Below, one piece after another: positions 1 to 12,200 of a stretch of DNA of 64,000 nucleotides; position 1 is the first letter of the stretch; the number at the start of each line of letters is the position of its first letter. The stretch is from Colius striatus (taxonomy: Eukaryota > Chordata > Aves > Coliiformes > Coliidae): positions 42,067,594 through 42,131,593 of the forward strand of contig NC_084789.1 of assembly GCF_028858725.1 (NCBI RefSeq), given 5' to 3'. Under the pieces are notes generated by a model. It saw only the letters and a program-made list of their open reading frames with translations, did no database searches and was not told the DNA's origin. A program made the position numbers and the translations under genes.

Positions 1-2511
1 GCCCCTGAAACCAGGAGCGACAGGGAGATAGTTCATGTGACTGAGTTGAGAGGTGGAAGGGTTTAGAGCAGATTGTGGGAGCCTAGAGCAGGTAAGGATG
101 AAAAACACAGTGCAGTTAGAGTGACTCAAGACTGGTGCACAGGCACCAATTGCAATGGTTCCCAGCTAAATCCTAATTGTTTGTCAGAAAGGGGTGTGTA
201 TCTGGACACACCGTGGGCTCCTGTTCCTGAAAAGGGGTTGCAGCAAGCAGAAAAGCCCATTTCAGAGGATTCCAGTTTGGTCTCATGTAAACCTCACCTG
301 AATTTTGAATTCCAGCTCTTTGTGAGGAGCAGAAAGCTTGACAGGCATAAAGACACCTGCCAGAGGGTCTGAAGCAACATCTGTGAGGAAGAAAAGTAAA
401 AACCCTGTGGGTTTATCCTGAGATGCTGCTTTGGAGCTTTCTGTCACCTTCTCTGTAGGCAAACAGATGCTCAGAGCATCGGAGACCATCCCATTGAGCC
501 CAGACAGAGCAACTGCTGCTGACTGCCCCTTTGTCCAGGGACAAATATTGGGGATTAATTAATGTAGCTTCTGAAAGGATTAAAACTCTATTCCACTGAG
601 CTGCCAGGGAGAGGCTTCCCGAGGACCTGTGGTGTACCGTAGTGGCCTTGATTTGATCCATCATTGTCCCATATTCTCTTGGCCTTTCCTGAGTGCTTGT
701 TGCAGCTATCTGTGGGGTGTAGATATTTCTGTGGAACATGAAAGGCCTGTGAAATCAGATATGGAGTACTGTTGTGGCTCCCTTTGATTTTTCCCTTTAC
801 TTGGGAGAGGTAGAAAAGGCATATTTTTAGGGGTTTTAAAGACCTTTCAGATCCAGAGGATGTTGGGCATTGCACAGGAACAGGCTCTCATTAAAAGTCT
901 CTTAAGCAGCTGGAATGTGGCTGGAAGGAGATTAAAGGAAATAGATGAATTTAGCAAAGTGCTTAAACAGAAAAGCAGAGAGAAATAAAAGTTTGAGATC
1001 CTCATTGTTCTTTCAGATTGCTAGCAGGTGTGCATTAATTCAAAGAGTTTACATTTTTTGCCCTATGATCTGTAGATAATAAGCTCTAAATCATCTGAAA
1101 GTGATGTGCAGTTTGCCTAACTGCAAATATCTGCATATTTTATACTGAAGCTTGTAAGACTGTTCTCGTGCTGTGATCTTGATCTGATCCTGTGGTAGTT
1201 TTACCCTCATAAAACGTGGTTATAGTCAAAGCCTCTGCTCATACGGGCGATCTGAGCTGTGTCTGTTATGACTCTGAGTGGCTTCTGCTCCCAGCTGTGC
1301 CACTGCTCCCCTGCCTGACCTTGGGCAACTTCTTTAGTTCCCCTGCCTGTTCACCCAAGCTCCCAGTTACACGAGACACTGGCTTTGGGAGCCGCGTCTG
1401 TGCACCCCTCTTTTGCAATGAGTCCCCATCTCTGGGGGAGCCTCCAAGCACAGCGGTGTCGCTTTTTCCTGCTGACAGGCACCCATCCCAGGTAGTTAGT
1501 GTGAGAATTCACGAGGGAGACTTTCACAGAGAGGTATGTTCCAGGCAGCTGTAGTTACACGATTATCAAATTTACTCCTTATTTTGTTTACTTCTCAATG
1601 CATCCTTTTCCAATGCATCTCATTTCCAGAGGAAAAGTGAGCTACTTGGTGTGTTACAAGCTTAGAAACTCACAGATAATAACAAGACATTATTAAGTTT
1701 GCCTGTGCAACCAACTATTTATGTAAGAACAAGCTGTTTGTGTATTACCTCTGTCAGAATTTAAAGTATTGCCTGATCCAATCTTAGAAAGTGTTTTTCC
1801 CACGACACTGTTGCTTTGCATGGTGTAAAGGATGAATTAGGCTTGGTATCTTTGCTCTGTGTGTGGTCTCAGGCTGTATTTTCTGTGCACTACTGAGATT
1901 GCTCTGGAAATGGAATAAAATCCTTTAAAGGCCATTTTTATGGTGCCTGTCATTATCCTATTTCAGTTTTCCACAAATATTAACATCCAGCATCCTTCAG
2001 GGTCTGGAGAACAGCAATACCACCTTCTAGCAAACCTCACTGGCCACTGGTGGGTCACAGGACATCCTTGAGATAACCCCCGTCCCAGACTGCAGGAATA
2101 GCTGTCCTGGGTCAGACCAGAGGTTCATGTGGCTTCACAACCCAGTTTCAACACTGAGTAATATGAAGACAAAAGCATAAAGAGAAATGGGACAGCAGAT
2201 AGAGTGTCCTGAAAGAGCATCACTCCAGCTTCTGGCAGTCTGCAACTCCAGAACTTCCTGTGCCAAAGTATCATTGTGTTCAATGGTCCCTCATGAAGTC
2301 TTCTCCCACGCTTTTGCAGGAGTGCATGTGTAGTTTAGCATCCCTACTCTGCTGCTTGGGGTGGGGTGGAGGTGGGATGCTAGATCTCATCAATCTGTGC
2401 TGGTTCATCTTCTGAGCTGGTGAAACACCCTGAGCAGCAGCTTTCTGAATATCCCTCCTACTGATCACCTTTCCCCTTCTGTAACTCCCTGCTGCTTCTG
2501 CTTCCTTTCAG
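1..2511 (+). other. WNT9B: WNT9B intron 1 (3' part)
   Basis: This is the stretch upstream of the first recognisable WNT9B exon. It ends in a pyrimidine-rich tract and an AG acceptor at 2510-2511. No exon with a Wnt signal peptide was found here, and the first intron of WNT9B is long in mammals, so exon 1 is inferred to lie left of the window. Short open frames in this stretch look random. No repeat or conserved block was recognised. Confidence 0.7.
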
Positions 2512-2768
2512 ACTGACTGGGAAAGAAGCTCTGACGCACTTCCCATCGCTGGGACCCTCCACGAACCCAGCGCAGGGCAAAGTGCACGTGAAGCAGTGCG
2601 ACCTGCTGAAGCTGTCCCGCAAGCAGAAGCGCCTGTGCCGGCGCGAGCCCGGGCTGGCCGAGACGCTGCGCGACGCCGTGCGCCTGGGCATCCTGGAGTG
2701 CCAGTTCCAGTTCCGCAGCGAGCGCTGGAACTGCAGCCTGGAGGGTCGCACCAGCCTGCTGAAGCGAG
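2512..2768 (+). CDS. WNT9B: WNT9B exon 2
   Basis: The exon is 257 nt. It opens with the last base of a split codon and then reads [11 protein letters not shown]. It closes with the first base of a Gly codon before the GTACAAGG donor. It carries the [19 protein letters not shown] Wnt block and the ERWNCS N-glycosylation site. GC content is much higher than in the flanking introns. Confidence 0.94.
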
Positions 2769-5700
2769 GTACAAGGTAGTCTTGTGTGTGCCTGCAGTAC
2801 AAAGTCTCCCTTGGTGCTGTAGCCCTTGGGATGTGCATCTTGAAGGAAACGAGTTGGGCAGTAATCAGAGAGTGCAGAGATTGTGTTGCCTGAGAGTGGC
2901 AGCTGGGCAGTTTGGGCCCTCTTGCCACAAAATAGGCTTTTATCCACATCTTTCCTGTGCATCTTTTTTACTGTGAGGGTGAGGGAGCCCTGGCCCAGGC
3001 TGCCCAGGGAGAGTGTGGAGGCTCCTTCCTTGGAGGTCTTCAAAACCCATCTGGACACTGTCCTGTGTGACCTGATCTAGGTGGGACATGCTTCTGCAGG
3101 GGGGTTGGACTGGATGATCTCTAAAGATCCCTTCCAACCCCTGCCATTCTGTGAGTCTATGATCTTGTCATGGGTTGAAATGTAGAAGGAAGTTCATGCC
3201 CTTGGCTGATGGATTTTTGTCCAGAGTTCCCCAGATTGACCATCTTCCTTGGCTGGCAGTGGGGGGTGATGCTGTGAAAAATGAGGGTTAGTGCTTCATG
3301 TCAAGGGGCATTTTAAGGAAAGACTCACTTTAGTTCTTTGGATGCTTTCACATGTAAATTTCTGCTGTTCTCAGATACAGCATTTGTTCCTAATTTCCTG
3401 TTTGAAGAAGCTGTTTATCAGCATTAAAGCATTTCAGTGCACGTTGGCAAATACGTCCTAAGAGTCTTTCACGTCCATTGGGAGATTCTGCAGAAGTTCA
3501 GACAGAGTGGACAGAAAAGCCACCAGATTCTGTTTCACAAACTGTGTTAGAGGAAGAAAATGCTGTGTGAACTCTGTGTTGAGGGTAGGAGAGAGCATAA
3601 CAAACCTCTCAAATGATAAGAACTTAATGAAATGAAGATAGACCCAGAAACTGTTTTGTAATGAAAGTTCCCAGAGCAGGCACATAGACTTTGCTAAGTG
3701 CATCTACACTGCTTCCATCCAAACAATGCCTGCTACTGAGTTCCAAACCTTCAGCAAAGTTTAGCAGCATTCACTAAGTTTCAGCCTGAGTATTATTGAG
3801 TTTCAGTCCTTTGATAAGTTTTAGTGACTTAATGTCTTTTTAAAAGAGGCCTGAATAAGCCAATACGAAATCTGATGAAATTAAAATGTGGGTTTTAATT
3901 AGCATTGGGATTGAAACTTTTAAATGTTCTTATGTAAAATCACCAAATGATGTGAAAATGAATATTGAGTTAATAGTAAACCAGCAGATGCAAGATCAGA
4001 TTTACTGCACTGCAAGGAAGAAGCTGTTTGTGATCGTTTTGAGTGACTTTGACATCTTTACCCTTCATCACCCTCAAAGAACTTGAAAATGACAATTGAA
4101 TAATCCTCATCTTCACATAGCTGGAAAACATTTCATTGCCTCTTGGTGGCATGCCTGAACATTTCCATGGGCTCCTGACTGACAAAATAAAATACCACCT
4201 GTAATTTAAAACCTGTTTTGGCAGATGAGGATAAGTGTTTGAAAACTTTTATTACACAATCTTAAGGATCAAATGATGATTTAATACAGAAAAGTATGCT
4301 CTGTGCATCTCCCCTGCGAAGGGACAGTTGGCTGGGAGCAATTGCCAGTTCTCTCTCCTTTAGGTTGTAGACTAGTTTCTTTCACAAGGAACACGAACAC
4401 TTTCAGCTGCTACTTTTGATATGTTTCTCACATATTCCTACTGCTGTGTTGTTGCTGCCTTGGAAATTGTTGGTCAGACAATGGACTATTCTCCTTTCAC
4501 CCAAGTACTGATGGAGAGGTCTAGAAATTATTAAATCACTTGTTATCACCATGGTCCTAGGGAAACCAGAACACATTTGCACTCACACCTGAAAAGCTGC
4601 CTACGCTCATTTGGATCACTAGTGCTTTTCTTGCTTCTAGAGATACCACCATCTTTTTTCCTCTATTTGCATACTTTTAGTAAGAAGGGAAAAAAACTTA
4701 ATTACTGCTGGAGGTCAAGTAAGCAATAGTTCATCTTGAGCAACACGGTGGTTTGGAGTAAATAAATACCTGATCTGAGCAAAGACAGCTCAGATCCAGC
4801 CACTCAGAAAAATGCTTCTGGAGGAATGGGCACTCCCCAGTCTTTCCCTGTCTATTAATCCATTTCTTTGCTTCATGTTGGTTGGATTTCTTGACCTTCA
4901 AGCAGTGGTTTTGTTGATGTCACAAGGAATTTGGGACAGGTACAGCACAGGAGCAGTGGCTCAGAGACACAAAGCTTCCACCCCTGGAGATTCTGAACAC
5001 TCAGCTGGACAAAGCCCTGAGCATTGCAGTTAGCCCTGCTTGGAGCAGGAGGTTGTACTGAAGACCTTAGAAAGCCCTCCCATCTTAATCTTTCTACAGT
5101 TCTGTATCTTTCTGGTCTGCTTTGTTTGTTTGCTTGCTTGCTTTTTGTTTGGTTGAGCTGTGTTTTGCTTAATGCTTGTAGGTTTTTTCCTCCTGAGGAA
5201 GATGTCTCTTCCCCTTGCTCTGAAAGGCTCACACAGTCTTCATTGTAGCATTGAAAAGTCTTTGACCTAGAGCATCTTTCCTTTGCCAGAATCACCACAC
5301 TGCTAAACTCCTCCTATTATAGTTTTCCTTGTGGTCTAGAGCACGCCACAGCACAGAACAGTGTCTTGCCATTGCAGCAAATGTCTTTCTGTATTTATAG
5401 GCTGCTGAGCTAAGAAATCCATCCAGGGAGCTCAGGGGAAGACTTGGGCATGTGCAGGATCCTACCAGGGGGAGCTGGCTTGCTTCAGCATCTTGGAATT
5501 CAACTCTGAGTGGGATGTTTGTGACCAAACTGCCTAGCAAAGATATTTGCCTTTAGATGTTTCCCCTTGCACCATGTGCTGAAGATTTCATTTAGTCACT
5601 ATCAACACAGTGAATGGGGTCAGGAGAGTGACTCATCCCTAAACCAGACCCTGGCAGCTGGGGCATGGGCTCCAAGCTCTGCTGGCTGTGGTGACAAGAG

Positions 5701-8700
5701 CTCCATCGATATGTCGGGAGGATGGATACTCAGGACACATGGAAACCCCTCTGTTTAGATTTTCTCAAATCATGCTTGTTGGAGCCAATTGCTGCTCATT
5801 TGTGCCACGTCCTACTGTCCTCCTTCAACAGCTGCTCTGCTGCTCATTGTTATTCCACGAGGGCTTAATGACCATCCAGTTTTTCCTCTACTTACGCGAT
5901 TTGTGAATTAAACAATTATCAGTCCCTTAGGACAAAGAAGCAGGAACCATCTCAGACTTGCCAGACAAGCGTGTGGCAGGCAGCCTGGTGACACTGAACC
6001 TTTGCTGTAAAAGGAGGTGGTAGGCAGGGAGAAAAGGAACATTTGCAAGTATGCTCGTTGCAAGTAGGCTGTCTGCAGTGGCCTGACCACAAGCAATGGT
6101 CTCTGATTTCAAGTGGGATGAAATCTGGCCAGCAGTTACGTGGAGTGCCACAGGAGAAACCAAACCATCACTGCTCAGAAATAGCAGAAGCAGTGTGGTA
6201 TTCCACAAAGTCAGATTTAGCAGGGTATGTGGAGCTGACGAGTACTGCTAGCTTTATATGGTATGGGAAAGTGTTTCTGAAACGCTCTCCTCTCTTCTGG
6301 TATGAGGATGTCAGAGGGGCTATTGGGAATCTGGTCAACATCTGCAGTTTCTTGATTTTGGAGATTGGAGTTTCTGGAATTGTTTTTCAGATTTAGGATC
6401 TCAAATCTCTTTTATCCTCTCTTAACTCCTTCTTTTGGCTCAGCCACTGTTAAAAGATGTGTGACCATCATTGCTACCCACAGTCTGGGTCCCATTTCAG
6501 CTTTTTCCAAGACTTTTGGTGGATTTGGTGACATTTTTTTCATTATTCTTCCAGTACCCTGTGAGAATTTGTTGAGAACCTTCAACCACAGAGCTTAGCT
6601 GCAATTTACTTGTCCCAGTGATACAGCAGCTGAAGGTGAGGTAGGAAGCAGTTTGTTGATGGGTCTCCTTGGCCTCATCCCCATGTTCTCGACTCTCTCA
6701 TCCCTGTCCATGCTGTTGCTAGATCTTTCACTTCAAATTCTGGAATTCCAGAGAGCTCATCTGATGCCTGCATTGAATTTGCTGATGCACCCTCTCCATT
6801 ATGCTCATCATTAGTCAAGTTTTCATTCCTTTTACTGAATTTCTATTCAGGCACTGTACTTTCTTTCCTGGTTGAAATGTGATGGCGTGTCACAGTCACG
6901 GGGCTCAAGGCACATGTAGCTGAGCTGGGAAGCCAGTTTTAAGAAGAAGAATAGCTTCAGAAAGAATCATCACAGTCACTGGGAGAAGAGAATCTACAGG
7001 GAAGCTGGAAAACCCACTCACATATAGAACTGTCCCTTTTGCCCAAGATGTCCTCCAACACGGAACCTTCCCCAGCCAAACTACGTGCACTCTCTCCACA
7101 TGAAATATTACTGTGCCAACACAATCCAAACAAAAAACGCCAGCTTCAAATAACAGGTCAGACTCTAAACACACGTTCTCAGTCTCCACTAGGTATTTCC
7201 TCCCTTTCAGCCACAACACCATTCCGATGGCAGCCTCTACCAGCTCTGTGGTCAGGATGAGGACAAGCGGAGTTTCAGGACGGTTGCTTTTTGCAGTTGA
7301 ACATTTTCCCAGGACTGTCTGGCTGTTGCCACCCATCCCTTGATTCATGAGTAGTCTCCTGTATCCATATCGATTCAGCCACAGCCACTAGGTGAGACTG
7401 GGCTGTTGCTACACCAGGAACTCCAAACATGACAGTGAGTTTCTCTGCTGGGAACAGTGTGCAGGTGCTGGAAGAGTTTTGACTCTTTGTATTTCTAAGC
7501 TTTGTGCTTGGGTTTAGCTCATGGACAGTCAGGAGAGCCTATGAGGTGGATAAATACCTTATCTTGCCTTTCCTGCTCCTACCCTCTCATAATGCTTCCC
7601 GTGTGTAGGTTTTAAGGAGACAGCCTTCCTGTACGCCGTGTCCTCCGCAGCCCTCACGCACTCCCTGGCCAGGGCATGCAGCGCCGGGCGCATGGAGCGC
7701 TGCACCTGCGACGACTCCCCGGGGCTGGAGAACCGCAAGGCCTGGCAGTGGGGCGTCTGTGGCGACAACCTCAAATACAGCACCAAGTTCCTGAAGAAGT
7801 TCTTGGGTCAGAAGAGGATCGGCAAAGACCTGCGGGCCAAGGTGGACATCCACAACACCAACGTCGGCATCAAGGTGAGGAGCCGCACCGGCAGGCCTAG
7901 AATGGAGCTAGGACTCCTGCAAGTCTTCTAACCCACCCTCAACCGAGTCTGTGAGAGGGGTATTCACTGCCCCTACTCACAAACCACATCTATCTACCTG
8001 TATGTTGTGGGTCTCACAGTATTGAGAGCTCCCTGGAGAGTCTCCTGAGCTCTGGTGCGAGGAGTTGCATGTGGAGTGGCAGAATAGCATCCCATGTGCT
8101 CTCGTGGTATCAGGGGTTGAGTGACAACAATATGCAGCACAGTAATGGCCATAAAACTCAATGGCTGAATTACTCCATGGATTATGCTACAGCTACAGGG
8201 AGTTTTGAGAACAGCTCCGGAGCTGGTGGGACGTGTGAAGGGTTTTGAGACTCTTGAGATCCGTTATGAGTCTGCTGGTAACCTGCAATGGAACTAGCCC
8301 CATCAGAAGCTTGAGTGAGGGAGAAAGTTAGATCAAGGACTTTGACCTGTATGTTACAGGGTACTGACATCATTGTTTTGCACTTACTGAGTCCAATTAC
8401 TCGCTCAATTACAGCACTACCTTCATTTGAAGGGAATCCACCGTGCTGGAGATACTCACTTTCATGGCTGTCTACTCTTGCTGCTCCAAAGAGGCTTAGG
8501 AAGAATTTATTCAGCATGCAGCCATTTGTCCTCGTTCATGCTTTCTGCAGCCTGGCTTACCAGCCAACTCTGCAGCCATTCCTCTGTCTTCTTATCTTCT
8601 CCTCCATAGAATAGGAATAATACCAATAAAACGGAAGCACTTCCAGGCTGTCTGCAATCTGAGGCGTTGCCTCTACCCAGAAATAGGCTCATAGTCCTGG

Positions 8701-9210
8701 CAGATAATGACTACCACTTCTCTTCCTCATCAGGCTGTGAAAAACGGGCTCAAAACCACCTGCAAGTGCCACGGTGTCTCTGGCTCCTGCGCGGTCCGGA
8801 CGTGCTGGAAGCAGCTCTCGCCGTTCCATGAGGTGGGACGGCTGCTGAAGCAGCGCTACGACGATGCTGTCAAGGTCTTCAGCACCACCAACGATGCTGT
8901 GGGACACTCGGAGCTGGCTGGCCAACAGAGGCACAGCCATTCCCCCAAGCACCCCGCCTCTCCCCGCTCTACTGACCTGGTGTATGTGGAAGACTCCCCC
9001 AGTTTCTGCCGCCCCAGCAAATACTCGCTGGGCACTGCTGGGAGGACCTGCTCTCGGGAAGGCAACTGTGACAGCATGTGCTGTGGACGAGGCTATAACA
9101 CCCAGAGCCGGCTGGTGACCTTCGCTTGCCACTGCCAGGTGCAGTGGTGTTGCTATGTCGAGTGCCAGCAGTGCATGCAGGAAGAGGTGGTCTACAGCTG
9201 CAAGCAGTGA
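2512..9210 (+). CDS. WNT9B: WNT9B, exons 2-4 (5' partial): secreted Wnt ligand
   Basis: WNT9B is a lipid-modified secreted glycoprotein that signals through Frizzled/LRP receptors and acts in kidney tubule and facial development in mammals. The coding segments join 2512-2768, 7609-7874 and 8734-9210, giving 332 residues after a split first codon. Only the roughly 26-residue signal-peptide exon is missing compared with the human protein of about 357 residues. Visible Wnt hallmarks are the N-terminal [19 protein letters not shown] block, an RWNCS glycosylation sequon, the KCHGVSGSC palmitoleoylation site with its acceptor serine in exon 4, and the cysteine-dense C terminus around [16 protein letters not shown]. 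Exon phases join exactly and all splice sites are GT/AG. The linker before the [11 protein letters not shown] block is His/Ser/Pro-rich and differs from my memory of the human protein. Similarity is much closer to WNT9B than to WNT9A or WNT3. GOSR2 downstream gives the expected synteny. Confidence 0.95.
2969..3163 (+). repeat. CR1 LINE 3' fragment in WNT9B intron 2
   Basis: The segment reads through the familiar CR1 3' end: a CTTCAAAACCCATCTGGACA block, GGTTGGACTGGATGATCTC, CCCTTCCAACCCC, then the terminal ATTCTGTGAGTCTATGAT. It is in plus orientation and 5'-truncated, as is normal for CR1. Confidence 0.88.
7609..7874 (+). CDS. WNT9B: WNT9B exon 3
   Basis: The exon is 266 nt, entered from a GTGTGTAG acceptor and left at AAG|GTGAGG in phase 0. 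It encodes [20 protein letters not shown], the [12 protein letters not shown] motif, [13 protein letters not shown] and the segment ending in NTNVGIK. All of these are typical of the helical Wnt core. Intron 2 before it is 4.84 kb and carries a CR1 fragment near its 5' end. Confidence 0.95.
8734..9210 (+). CDS. WNT9B: WNT9B exon 4 (terminal coding exon)
   Basis: The exon is 477 nt including the TGA stop at 9208-9210. It starts [20 protein letters not shown], which contains the Porcupine acylation site, and runs through the variable His/Ser/Pro linker to the cysteine-rich C-terminal domain ending VVYSCKQ. The acceptor is TTCCTCATCAG. Intron 3 before it is 859 bp. Confidence 0.95.
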   Translation, partial: AVKNGLKTTCKCHGVSGSCAVRTCWKQLSPFHEVGRLLKQRYDDAVKVFSTTNDAVGHSELAGQQRHSHSPKHPASPRSTDLVYVEDSPSFCRPSKYSLGTAGRTCSREGNCDSMCCGRGYNTQSRLVTFACHCQVQWCCYVECQQCMQEEVVYSCKQ

Positions 9211-12200
9211 CCGTGCCAGAGCGTCACGTCCTAGAGTACAAGGCAGCAGTAGGGAGGGAGAGGGGCATGATTCTCTGTTGGTGGGGGGAGGGCAATGGCA
9301 AGCACCAAAAATATCCAGTGCTCCTATTATCTCAATGCTGAGATTCCCCAGTCTGGGGAGAGCCCCCATCTGAGGGCTGAAAACCAGAGGTTTTGTCAGG
9401 TAGCAGATCAGGAGGAGGGGGACAGAGAGTAGGGGGTAACGTGGAGATGGCAGAAACACTGAAGCAGTCAAAAATACCTCTCAAGCTGAAGCTTCTCCTC
9501 TCATCTGCAGGGACGTCCCTCTCCTCCATCCCTCACTTGCACTCCTGTAAATGCACTGGGTGGTGACACTGAAATACTGAGGGCTTGTGTCCTGGAGAGA
9601 AGCAAATTAAGGGACCAGAGGGAAAACTAACCACAGACTGGACCCTGATGTAGCAGGGACAGTTGTGTTCCTGTGCCAAGGCAAATGACTCTGGCAGCGG
9701 GAGATTTCAGTGCTGCTCTCTGGGAGCTGGCTGAATCCTTCCTGTTCTGAACTGTGGACTAATCTCACCCTGATGCAAGAATTGTGCCTCAGAAACACCA
9801 GTTTACAAACAGATGGAGCTCATGTCTGTCATCTCCCAGGTCTTCAGACTCTCAGTGCCTTTTGACTGTGTTTCAGCCTTGCTGCACCCGGGAGATGTGG
9901 AATTGCCTGCTACGGTGTATGCAACAGGAACTGGGCTCTGTGGAGTTACCCCTCTGCAGCACACGACTTCACGGGGGCTTCAGGTGGATCCAGGGTGATG
10001 GTGCCAGTTATGCAACTCTTTTTTTGTTCTCTTTTGCCCCCAATCAAGCTATCAAAAACCTTTTTGTCTTGTGTGTACCGTTCTCTGCCCGAGTTGCATC
10101 ACACCCCACAGTTCTGCCCTGTGTTGGTGGCAGGGAACATTTCTGACAGGCAATTAGGAACCACAGGAACTGGGGCATCTTAAACATTTGCAAGTCATGA
10201 GTGACAGTCTCTGCACTGAGATGATGGACATACCTAGGGAGTGCAGGCATCTGGCAGGAGAGAGGGCAGCCGGGGGGAAAGGGCACAGTCTGTCACAGAG
10301 CTCTGAGCCCCTGACTTGCAGGTGTGTTTTTTTACTTCACTATAGGTGGAACATAACAGGAACAGTCTGTTTTGTTTCTCTGGCTGTGTTTAGAGGGTAG
10401 TTTTGGGAATGTCAGTGAGGTATTCTCTGACCTGGCAGCCAGGTCCAGGGAGATGTGTGTGGCACAGCCTGTCTGGCCACTGGGCTGTGTGACAGGGCTT
10501 GCCAACCTGTTTGTCCACTCCAGGGCTTTCCCTGGTTAATCCCACAGCAGCCCCTGGAGCATTGGTGCTGCAATCAGCTCTGGAGGGGTCCTGAGATAAC
10601 AAAGCTGCTGTATTTACTCAGTCTTGGTGATGCTATAAACCAGTAAGCAGGATGTACCTGGCAGTGTAATGGATGAAGCTGCTGTTTTGGGGTGTCCGTG
10701 GACTGATCCATAGGCTGAATTTGGGCAAGCTTGCAATGGGATCGAGTTCTCCTACCACCCGTGTGCTCCAGCTCTGGAGTGTGGATCTGCTCAAGTCAGG
10801 CATTCATCTACGTGTGGTTTGAGCTATTACAGTTATATGTACTCACACTCTTGACCTTGTTGTCCTTCTGTTTTTTACAACTCTTTTCAATTTCTGCTTC
10901 ATGAAACAACCGAAGAGAACTGTCTCAGAGCAGATCTAGCCCTTGACTGTCGCTTTAGAGGCCACTGAGGCCTCTTTGGCTAGCTACAGGCTTTCACTGG
11001 CTTATTCTTTTTTATCCTTTTGCTGGCTCAAGTTGACTTGAACTGAATGGAAGTGCTTATGACAGACATAATACTGCAAACAGAGTTAATTGGCCAGTTT
11101 GGGGTTTTTTATGCCTCCTAAATACCCAAGAACCCATTTAGCAGCCCATTATTTACATTTTGGTTTTAATCTTTTGGGAATTGAAATATTCCCACGAGCT
11201 TCAGTGTTGAGCACTCACCAGAACAACATCCCCGTAAGTTAAATTTGGCATCTTGGTTGAAGTTCCGAAGGATCTAGCTCTGCTCTACGCTGCTGATCCC
11301 AAGCCTTCTGCCTCACTGACCTCCTGGCTTGCCCAGCGTCAGAGAGGAAGGGAACACCACACCACAAGAGGGTTATTTAGGTTCTTGATTTATTTCCTGC
11401 AGAGAGCATTTCAAATCTGTGGGCTATTTCTCCCATGCAAAAGGCAAGCCTGACTCCCACAGAGCAAAAAGTGCCCTTTTAAGAATATCCTTTACCTGGC
11501 TCCCAGTGTTGCAATGCTGGGGGAACCTGCTGTGGCAGGATGGGGGGGAGACTGGATGGTCTGTAGAGGTCCCTTCCAACCCTTCCCATTCTGTGATTCT
11601 GTGATTCGAGCAGTAGGTGAATGCATTTCAGAGGCATGTTAGGTCTTTTGCACAACAGACTCAAAAGCAGACCAGAAGGATGGTTAAGATGATGATTTAG
11701 GCAGAGGAATACGTGCAGATCAGTAGAACTTGCAGCTTTGGGATTTTTGTGTCCTTTGCAGCTGAAACATTGATGTCAGTGGCAACTGGAGGACGGGTTT
11801 GCAGCAAGGGGATCTGACATCTTTATTTAGGCAACTCAATCAAGCTCTTTCAGTGTGGCTGTTTTGGACTGGATTGGTCCTTTGGCATGCTTTCAGGTGA
11901 AGAAGGATTTAAGGCAGGATCCGAAACTGCTTTGCAGTACTTGAAAAAGATGTTGGGGTTTGTGTGTCGTATGGGCACCATGATTCTGAGGTGGTGTCAC
12001 CGAGCCCCTGGAAGCACTGATGTCTGTGAAAGGTGCAGGGATTACCTGCACAATGCTGGTGTTTAGCAGTGATCTGTGCTACTGTTTGAGCTGTGATCTG
12101 TTGAAACTGTCAGTGTCTATGCTATGCTTTTGTCTAGTCCTGCTGCCAGCAACTATGAGGTGGATGTACCTTTTGTCTTGAGTGTTGGATTAGCACAGGC

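Noticed and set aside
1-2511. Search for WNT9B exon 1 with its signal peptide
   Set aside because: No frame with a Wnt-like leader and a phase-matched donor was found; the exon is inferred to be outside the window.
2458-3058. Two long minus-strand frames around WNT9B exon 2
   Set aside because: They are antisense to a GC-rich Wnt exon and run into a CR1 fragment; no independent support.
8689-9471. 260-codon minus-strand frame
   Set aside because: Antisense shadow of WNT9B exon 4; the plus strand carries the true Wnt domain with exact splice sites.
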